NCBI GenBank assembly: GCA_000310025.1
Contig: FN649743.1
Location: forward strand, 2,596,658 to 2,608,393
DNA length: 11,736 nt
Reading direction: 5' to 3'
DNA from: Ectocarpus siliculosus
Taxonomy: Eukaryota; Sar; Phaeophyceae; Ectocarpales; Ectocarpaceae
This document shows positions 1-7,900 of the stretch, piece by piece (the first letter of the stretch is position 1; each line of letters opens with the position of its first letter). Position numbers and translations under genes: made by a program. Under the pieces are notes generated by a model. The model made no database searches. It had not been told where the DNA came from and saw nothing but the letters and a program-made list of their open reading frames with translations.

Positions 1-204
1 CGAAGGGGGGGAAGTTGTTTGTTCTCATTTGTTCGAAGAGTTTAATGTAGGAAAATAAAATACACACGCAGAAAGACTACCCGTTCGAGATATACCCACA
101 TTCGAACGGGATGTGGTTATGTATGCGACGGCCGGAGGACAGAGAGTACCAGGTATTTGATTACTCGGAGTAAGAAGACAAAGGCTCACCTTCCACGACA
201 AAAA

Positions 205-252
205 TAGGAAAACATACTGTAGTAACTCAATCTTATTAGGAAAACATACTGT
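205..252. repeat. Short direct repeat, two 16-bp copies
   Basis: The 16 bases TAGGAAAACATACTGT occur at 205-220 and again, without mismatch, at 237-252, a period of 32 bases. The intervening bases are not conserved. This could be a small tandem duplication or a pair of binding sites; nothing nearby decides between them. Confidence 0.8.
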
Positions 253-1031
253 TGTAGCTGAATAAAGTGTGCTTCTAGGGTGCGTGGTGTTCGTACGTAC
301 GTGATCTGATGTACAGCCGTCGGTGGTGAGAATCGGGGTTACGGAAGGCGAGGAAAAGCAACGCAAATTAAATACGGTAGTGTATTGCAGCACGTTGTGT
401 GTAAGCAAAAGCAGAGAAAATTGGACAACTTTGAGAATAAGGCAACCCAAAGCAGTAGTAGTATCGCTATTTACATGTTCTGCCAGAGGGTTTTGGGAGT
501 CAGGTGACTGCAGAAGTTCGGGTGTTGCCGTATGTGTTGGTGAGATGCGGAGCGTGTCAGCCGCTCTACAATAAACTGCTGCTAGTGCGGTAGGTGGCCA
601 GAAGATTTTTCCGAAAAAAAACAAGAAAAAGTACTGCTGTACCTTCCTTCCATGAAACGGAGGAACAACAACCTAATTCATGTTTTTATGTTTTATCTCG
701 GACGGGTGTAGTTTTGCAGACATCTGTGCGCACGACACCGGCCGCTAATCCCCCCGCTTTTCGCCGAGATCGAAAGGGAGACGCACTATAGCAGCAGTAG
801 ATAACAGCTTTGTCTCGTGTCATGCGGAGACTTGGTGGCTTGGTTGTCGTGTGTGGCAATAAGGGTGTGTAGCGTGTAGCCAGCGCACACGCACCACGTC
901 AGCCGCTTGCCAAATGTATGAATGGCCTGCACTGTCAAGCAATCGGGGCGTGATTGGTGGATCCATGGTAGATGTCGGAGACGCGACTTTCCGCCCTCGC
1001 TAGCGCTGCAAGGTACGGGTATCGAAGAGGT

Positions 1032-1070
<39 letters not shown>
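1032..1070. repeat. (TTG)13 microsatellite
   Basis: There are thirteen uninterrupted TTG units, followed by a decaying tail with TCG and CTG variants to about 1090. In the other frames it reads as poly-Leu, poly-Cys or poly-Val, but the flanking ORFs look like chance products of the repeat. A second array on the complementary motif lies at 4945-4976. Confidence 0.95.
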
Positions 1071-1071
<1 letters not shown>

Positions 1072-1655
1072 CGTTGTTGCTGTTGCTGTTTTATTATTGT
1101 CTTCCCATAAAAAGAACCAGAGAATCGCTCGCGATGCGGTCCTCCGCGTGGTACAACCGTACAGGTCCAACGGAGGGACCTGGAATTTTCTGGACCCTGT
1201 ACCGGAGGTCAGATAAAGCCCAAATCCGACTGAAGACAGTTTGGGACTGGATGTTTTCCAAACTACTGTAATGCAAAGGCTTTCAGACTTAGAAACAAGC
1301 CCCCATTACCGTGGAACGGAGGTCGAAATCATGGATCTCGCTAGCATAATGAAGATGTTTCAGATTCACAGACAGCTCACATCGGAGAGCGTTTCCTTCT
1401 CAACTTGTTGTGTTCGTATTTGTTTTCTGGATGACCTTCTGTGCAACCAGGCACAGGTTCTGGGCCACCTTGGACCGTAGACACGGCGCATCCATTCGTT
1501 CGATGGATTTCCCGAGTGCTTACGGCACTGCTGTCCATCGAAATACGCGCCTGTTTCTGTTCCTCTGATGTAGTGCACCTCACACCTGAGCATTCAGACT
1601 CATACAACCCACAAACAACCGCAGTCCATTCTCGTTTTGATTGGCAATACGACAG

Positions 1656-1718
1656 GATGGTGATTCGCTATTGCGACGTTGCTACAGCACGGCGGAGCGT
1701 TTCTTCTCTCTGCCCGAG
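1656..1718 (+). CDS. Dioxygenase exon: N-terminal domain helix (ERFFSLPE)
   Basis: Twenty-one codons lie between acceptor ..ATACGACAG at 1655 and donor CCGAG|GTAAGC at 1719; both ends are phase 0. The peptide ends in AERFFSLPE, matching the helix and x-FF-x-LP-E segment of the DIOX_N domain that normally follows the N-H-G turn. It joins in frame to the exon at 5153, giving LPE-ESKAAY, the expected K-containing continuation. The donor is close to consensus. The exon upstream that should carry the preceding strand and N-H-G turn was not found. Confidence 0.75.
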
Positions 1719-4700
1719 GTAAGCGGTATGGGTCTCCGTCACGACACAATCAATTCGCCAACGGCGGTTTCGATGGCCGGATCGCGTGTCAGGTGTTGGA
1801 ATCCCGATGTGGTACATTCTACTGTGTTTGGCAAGCGCTGGAACATGAAATACCCAGAGGTCGCCTCGTGTATTGCATGTGCTGCAGAGGGAAAACGGAC
1901 AACGTGAAGCGAACAAACTGAGAACACAGATTGCACACGGCAGGTGGGGGGGGTTTCGCGGAGAGGAAACTTGTTTGATCTCGGTTCTTTCAAGATTATT
2001 GCTGGCGGGAAGACCCATGCAACTATGTGTACAACATCTTCAACCGGGACACCGGTATCAATTTCAGAATGCCAAACATCTATTTAAGAATCCCAAAGGC
2101 ACTTTGTTCGATGATGTCTAGGTTCAGGGTGGGGGACTTGGTGTTGAGGAGGGTGCCGAAGAATCTCGCCCGTCGATGGAGGATGTCGTTCTTTCTCCGG
2201 AGCAGCACGCCATTCTCGTCCCCGACGGGCTCCTGTCTTGCCACGCGTCTCCCACTGAGCGCCACTGATCTCTTGAGGTGTTGGTAGAGTCCTCTCATAT
2301 CGCGGTCCTTGTAGATCGCTTCGAGTTTTGTCACATATCTGTCCAGGTGGGCATACATGATGGAAGTAAGGGAGTGGCTGCAGTAGTCGAAACGGGCACA
2401 TATGCCCACCTGGGCAGATATGTCACGGAACTCGAAGCGATCTACAAGGACCGCGATATGAGAGGACTCTACTAACACCTCAAGAGAACAGTGGGGCTCA
2501 ATGGGAGACAAGCGGGAGGACAGCAGCCCGTTGGGGACGAGAATGGCGTGCTGCTCCGAAAAAAGAACATCCTACGGCGATGGGCGAGATTCTTCGGCAG
2601 CCTCCTCAACACGAAGTCCCCTACCCTGAACCCGGACATCGCCGAACAGTGACGCAGCGACCGGCGACACGTGCCACTCGACGGTTGGGAGCGGTGCCAG
2701 ACATGGACGACGTGGAACGGGCAACGAAAGGACTGCATAATTGAAAGGCACCCGGCGAAAGGACTCCATCCCTGCCGAGTTGGGCAAAGATCGACGACGA
2801 CGACGAACCCATCGTCCTGGAGCACCTCCATGCCATCCTCGTTGAGGTGTTGAACGGAGGAGAGATCCCCCAAGAGTGGAAGGACGCAACCATCAAAGTG
2901 CTATTCGAGAAAGGTGACCGGTCTAACTGCAACAACTTCAGGGGGATCACGTTGCTATCTCACGTAGGCAACGGTCCCCGTCAAGATAATCACCAACCAC
3001 CTAAGCGCCTTCTGCGAATTCAACAACACCCTCCCGGAGGAACAGTGCGGGTTCCGACCTGGTCGATCCACCATCGACATGCTGTTTGTCGTACGCCGAC
3101 TTCAGGAGCTGGGGCGAAGACGGAAATACCAGGTGCTTCGTCGCCTGAAGAAAGCGTATGATTCGGTGGACCTAGAGCTGCTGTGGAGGGTACTGACCAT
3201 GGCCGGGATTCCCGAGGACATGATCGCCGTCATCCGTCAATTCCACGGCGGAATGCGAGCCCGGGTGCGCATGGACGACTGAGAGGTTTCGGACTGTTTC
3301 TGGGTTACACAAGGCCTACGACAAGGGTGTGTGTTGTCCCCACTCCTGTTCAACATCTTCTTCGCCGCAGCTCTCGAGGTCGTTGTCAATCGATTCAGCG
3401 AGGATGATGTTATGCTACGGAACCTGGTGCTCCTGGTGGAGGAGACGGGGGCAGGGCCGGGAACACCACTCGACCAAATGCGGAAGGCGGTATGGGGGAT
3501 GCTGTATGCCGATGATGCCGGCGTTGTGTCAAAGTCCACCGACGGACTAGCGAGAATGATGACCATCATCGTGGAAGTGTTCGGGTAGTTCGGGTAGTTC
3601 GGGCTGACGGTATCGGGAAGAAGGCGGAGACTTTCCTAATGCGCGTCAAGGAGAGGCAGCCAACACCACCGCTCCCCCCGCCGCCACCGCTGACCATCGA
3701 GGCAGCAGGGCAGAGGTACGCCCAGACAGCTGACTTGCGGTACCTAGGTGGCCTTGTGAACGAAGTGGCAACCTCACCCGGGAGATCAATTACCGAGGCA
3801 GAACGACGTGGGCGTGCGTCAGGAGATATGCCCGGGAGCTCTTCCCCAGGCCGAGACCACCGTTCCGACTCAAGACTCGCCTGCTCCAGGCCGAGGCGAT
3901 GGAGGCAATGCTGTACGGCGGCATGACATGGGCCGCACGTCGCGAACACTACCGGCTGTTGCGGTTGATACATCACCGGCTGCTCCTGCGAGTTGTCGGT
4001 TACCAACGCAAGGACACCTATCGGCAACTTTCCTACGCCCAGACCCCGAAGAGGGTAGGGTGGCGGAGCATGGAAGCCACTGCTCGGCAACGGCGCTTGC
4101 TGTTCGCGGGAGCATTTGCAAGGCATCCAGACGGGCGACTCCCGAAACGGTTGATGCTTGGCGAGCTGGTGGGGGAGGAGGGCCCAGGCAGGGGGGAAAC
4201 GGAGCAAAACTGGCACATGTGCCTGACGGACGACCTCAAGATGTTCGAGGCAGAGCACGGAACTACGGACACCGAGCCATGTGTCTTCGGATTCCCAAAC
4301 AACAACTTGGACGGAAGCAGCGAAGATGGAGCGGGGTGTACCGTAGCATTCGGGGGTACTGCAGGGAGCTAAGATGTTCATGATCATCTGGCACAAGGAT
4401 GGAGAGGAGACTAGCCTACAACGAGCGCTCAAACGAAACAAGCCCGGCACCAGGACGGACACGGCAACAACCACTGCGGCGGGAGGGGTGCAGCAGACGG
4501 ACGAGACGGCGAGGGAAGACAGACAACGAGAAGAGGCGGAACGAGTGGCGCGAAATGCTGTGCCGGATTGAATCCCTTGATTGACTAATCCCCCCCCCCG
4601 TCACTGCACTATTGCACGAACCCCCCACGAGCGATGACGTGCCTTTGCTGTCTCGGGTGACCTTTTTCGTGTTGTCTTGTGTTGTTTGTTTGTTTGTTTG

Positions 4701-4944
4701 TCGCTACGGTAGTGTATCTGGCATGTGTCTTTCTTCGATCTGACTCTTTTCCCTCTGCTTTGTTCTTTCTTTTTCTCTTTTTCCAGTCTATGGTTACCTC
4801 GCATAGCGTGAAGAGGCGAGCGGAGGGTCCTAGACAATATGTCGTTGATCTCTATTGATTTGAGTAAGTTAGCCTGTGACCACGGGAATCGACCGCGTGA
4901 AGAAGATACTGGGAAGAAAGAACGGAACGGTTATTATTGTGAAG

Positions 4945-4975
<31 letters not shown>

Positions 4976-7900
4976 CGGCGGTTCTTGAACGAAGCCAAGG
5001 ACACAGGAGAGGCCGGTGGCATCATGAGCATGCAAGTGTTCATTGTCAGCAAATCTGAACGGCGGTCCAGGAATTGGTACCGTGTCGGAACTGCCTTCGA
5101 CCTCTCTTTGACATTCCTGGAATGGGCGCACGCGCGGCCTCGCAAAAACCAGGAGTCCAAGGCAGCCTACACTGAAGAAGCCGCCTCAAGACAAGGGTAC
5201 GGTGGTTCATGCTACACTCCTCTGGTGAGGGACGCTGCACCGTGTCACATCGATAGGGTCGGACTGAGCGTGACCGCCACATACAATAGGTATCAGCAGT
5301 GGTTTACGGTCCTAAATGGCAAGAATTGTTGCGGTCCGGAACGCATCGGAGAACCACCCTGTTTGTTCTGTAAATGTCGAGGCCGTCTCGCTGGCCCCTT
5401 TCCCCCGTCTTTCTTACGTCGTTGTCTTTGGTAGGTGTTTGTTTGACCCAACCCCCTCCAAGTCCTGTGGTTGACAGTCCGATCGGTGTGAGCCCCAGGA
5501 AGATTGCGAAACACGTGCCTCGACGCTGCAGCGATCCAATGGAGAAAACATTCGTTGTGCGCCTTTGAGATATGGGTAGAGTGTGAATTTTGTTATGTTT
5601 TAGCGAAATCCACTAGAACAATTAATAGGATAGCCAGTTTTGAAACCGAACCTTTTTTCCAATTGTGCCAGCGACAGTACCTTCTGTAGAGCTGTAATCA
5701 AGCAGGTGTTTTTTCACCACCGTCATTCACTTCTGGCGCTTGCCTCTGTCCCTGTTTTTCTTGCTCCCAGGGTAAGGAACCGGCGTATCAGGAAGGCGAG
5801 AAGCAGCACGTGGAAAGCTTCAGCTGCACACGGCCGCTAGCCCACGCTTCGTGCAACCATCTGCCCCGTGGACCGGAGGTGACTAGAACTTGAACGAACA
5901 TACCTGCGTGACGACCGATGGGCCCCCACAAACGGTAGATGCCGTGAAACGTCGCGAAGAGCACAAAATAGCTCGCGACATTCACCGCGTGTGTAGAGTG
6001 TGCGTCACTGCTCGATTTGTTCGATGTAATCTTTTTCGGGTTTGCCCGGATGTCGCTTTTCTGACGTCACGGCTGGCTTGCAGCTGTGTGAAACCCGCAA
6101 CCAGTCGTCGGAAAGCACTAAACGAACGCAATATGTCCCTACACGCTGTTCCTGCATCACCAATATAGACGGCACGAAACCAGCTAGTTGTCTTTTGGAC
6201 AGTATTCTCGGTACGAGCCACGCTGGCTGGGCACCACAGATAATTTTTGGGGAAACGCTTGGTAAAGGATGGAAAATCAAAGCGGTCGTAGGATGTGTAC
6301 GTTGCCCTCTACCACGTAAGGTGTGCGTCATGTCTCCATTGGAAGCAGCAGTGCATCGACCGCCATTGTGCTGACGCTTGTCCCTTTTCTGACTATCCCT
6401 TCCTCGCACAGTTACACAAGTCCCTGTTTCCTGACTCTCAAGTCCCAGGCTTCGGTGCCGCGTACTCATCTTTGTGGGCGATTCTTCGGCATAGAGTTTC
6501 TCTCCCGATGATGCGCGCGCTGGAGCACATGCTCTGTCTTCCTAGCGGTGAGGCGCAGTTGCTCGACACACGGCTGAAGAGTGCACCGCCTGGCAGAGGA
6601 TGTTAGGCACAGCCTACTTCATTAGACCACTCAATCAGCGCAGACTGAGTTGTCTATGGGAGTAGCCTTTATCTAACAAAAGGTACCTTAGGCTCGTTGA
6701 CCCTCCCAGCTACGGTGTTGTCCTCCGGGGCTAAACCCCTCCCCATACGCGGCTGGAAAAGTCTTACGTGGAGTCTGTAGCTTGGAATCGAACCCACGTC
6801 CACATCTTTTGGTCGATAAAGGCTAATCGGTTAGACTTCTCAGGAAGCATTGCTTGAGTGCTTGCAAAAACGTAGTCGAAACAAATACACGTCGCCATCG
6901 TTTGGTTTGCAGGTTTTTTGTTGCTCAAAAGTGCAGAGACCGACAGTCTCAACATGTCGCTTCTCAGGACCCTCCGTTATCCTGCTTGCGACGTCCAGCA
7001 CACCAGTCCAGCTCGGCCGGCCGAAAACAAACCGAAGCGACGTCGCAGCGAAAGGAATCGGGTGAGTCAGGCGTGTTCATCGGTACCGTCTATGTCGGCT
7101 ATCTTGGCCATATTCTTGTCTGGCGGGAGAATTCCCTTCTTCACATTGATGCATTTCGGGCATATGAGTACACCGCACAATGGCACAGCTTCCTACATCC
7201 CGAACCCGATGTGAACCCACGGCTATTGTCGAGCTTTTTTGGGCAACGCTTCCCTTGACGTTCGTCCTTGCGCGCAAAGGGCACCTCTAATCATGCGGTA
7301 TCCTGTAGTAGAAATCTTTTGTAGAACGTTGTGAAGAAATATGTGGATTTGTGAAGAAAACGGTTCTGGCAAATCGTCTCCTGGCTTGGACATCACCCTG
7401 GAAAATCGAATGTTTCGTGGCCCCCCAGCTACTGTCGCTCGCGGTTACGCTTCCTCTGGACTCTCATATGTACGTCGATCTCGGTGTGGGCAGAGCTGAA
7501 ATCCAGCGATGTGAACACGTCTCATTGTTCGGCGGTTGTTTTTTGAACCATTCACGAGTACATGGTAGCCGAGTTTCACAGCGAACCACATGCCTCAAGA
7601 GCGTAGAAACGGCCTTGTGTGTCATTCCTACGCGCACAGGGATGAAATCAGAAGCCGCAGCAGCCCTGGGAAAGCTGCACACGAATCCCATTTCCCGACA
7701 GCAACCAAATCAAGAGTCTCAAGCTGGACGTGAACTTCAGCAACAGTTGAAGCTACGGTTTTTGCCGCTGAGTCAACTCTAGAGAAAAGAGTCGGGCACA
7801 AATGTAGCCTGATTGCTGTTATTTCGATTTTTGGGGTTCGGTCTCACGGTCAAGCACACCTTGAGACTAGAAGGTGCGATACGGCAGGACTTATCATGGT

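Larger units (their letters stand above)
1..1655. other. Left flank without a recognised gene, probably intron or 5' region
   Basis: I recognise no protein family in any frame here. It should lie upstream of, or within an intron of, the dioxygenase gene, because the exon at 1656 begins in the middle of that enzyme's N-terminal domain. I looked for the missing strand-and-helix segment (P-V-I-D-L, then G-F-F-x-V-x-N-H-G) and did not find a convincing match. The longest open frame (25-624, minus strand) has no recognisable motifs and mixed composition, as expected by chance. The stretch also holds a 16-bp direct repeat and a TTG microsatellite, listed separately. Confidence 0.5.
2105..4590 (+). 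mobile_element. Degenerate LINE-like non-LTR retrotransposon, 5'-truncated and rearranged
   Basis: Fragments in all three + frames line up in the order expected for a non-LTR retrotransposon ORF2: linker (2401-2648), reverse transcriptase fingers and palm (about 2652-3588), connection and thumb (about 3639-4372), and a charged tail (4374-4571). No apurinic-type endonuclease or gag-like ORF precedes it, so the 5' part is missing, as with incomplete target-primed reverse transcription. The left end is an inverted copy of the linker. The right end is not sharply visible: coding similarity fades after 4440, an open frame stops near 4571, and a C10 run follows at 4590-4599. There is no poly-A tail. 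The orientation matches the host gene. Confidence 0.85.
1719..5152 (+). other. Large intron carrying the retroelement
   Basis: This interval separates two exons that join perfectly in phase 0. It is 3.4 kb, while the other introns inferred here are about 0.2 to 1.2 kb. About 2.5 kb is reverse-transcriptase-type sequence, so without it the intron would be about 0.95 kb. The parts outside the element, 1719-2104 and about 4600-5152, show no recognised family. The right part holds a (TTTG)4 run at 4685-4700, a long pyrimidine tract ending at 4786 and an AAC/CAA microsatellite. Confidence 0.7.

Noticed and set aside
25-624. 199-codon minus-strand ORF
   Set aside because: No recognisable motif or domain, no clear start, and composition like the surrounding non-coding DNA.
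594-791. FYVLSRTGV as the missing G-F-F-x-V-x-N-H-G turn of the dioxygenase
   Set aside because: The likeness is loose: Gly, Asn and His are absent, and no donor in phase 0 follows.
955-968. WWIHG as the missing N-H-G turn
   Set aside because: Spacing and surrounding residues do not fit, and the nearest donor gives the wrong phase.
1032-1090. CRISPR-like or minisatellite array
   Set aside because: A simple 3-bp repeat with no spacers.
922-1271. Poly-Cys and poly-Leu ORFs around 922-1271
   Set aside because: They are translations of the TTG microsatellite.
2080-2511. 143-codon minus-strand ORF spanning both inverted arms
   Set aside because: Its middle and C-terminal part is the inverted LINE linker fragment; the first part is the antisense of the other arm and spacer. 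It is a by-product of the palindrome, not a gene.
3566-4474. 302-codon minus-strand ORF, the longest in the window
   Set aside because: It lies antisense to the RT connection and thumb region, whose + frames match the LINE family. The long minus frame is a shadow of GC-rich codons.
6770-6850. Full tRNA gene on the minus strand
   Set aside because: The T-arm stem has mismatches, no acceptor stem pairs, and the D-arm-like word lies on the opposite strand.
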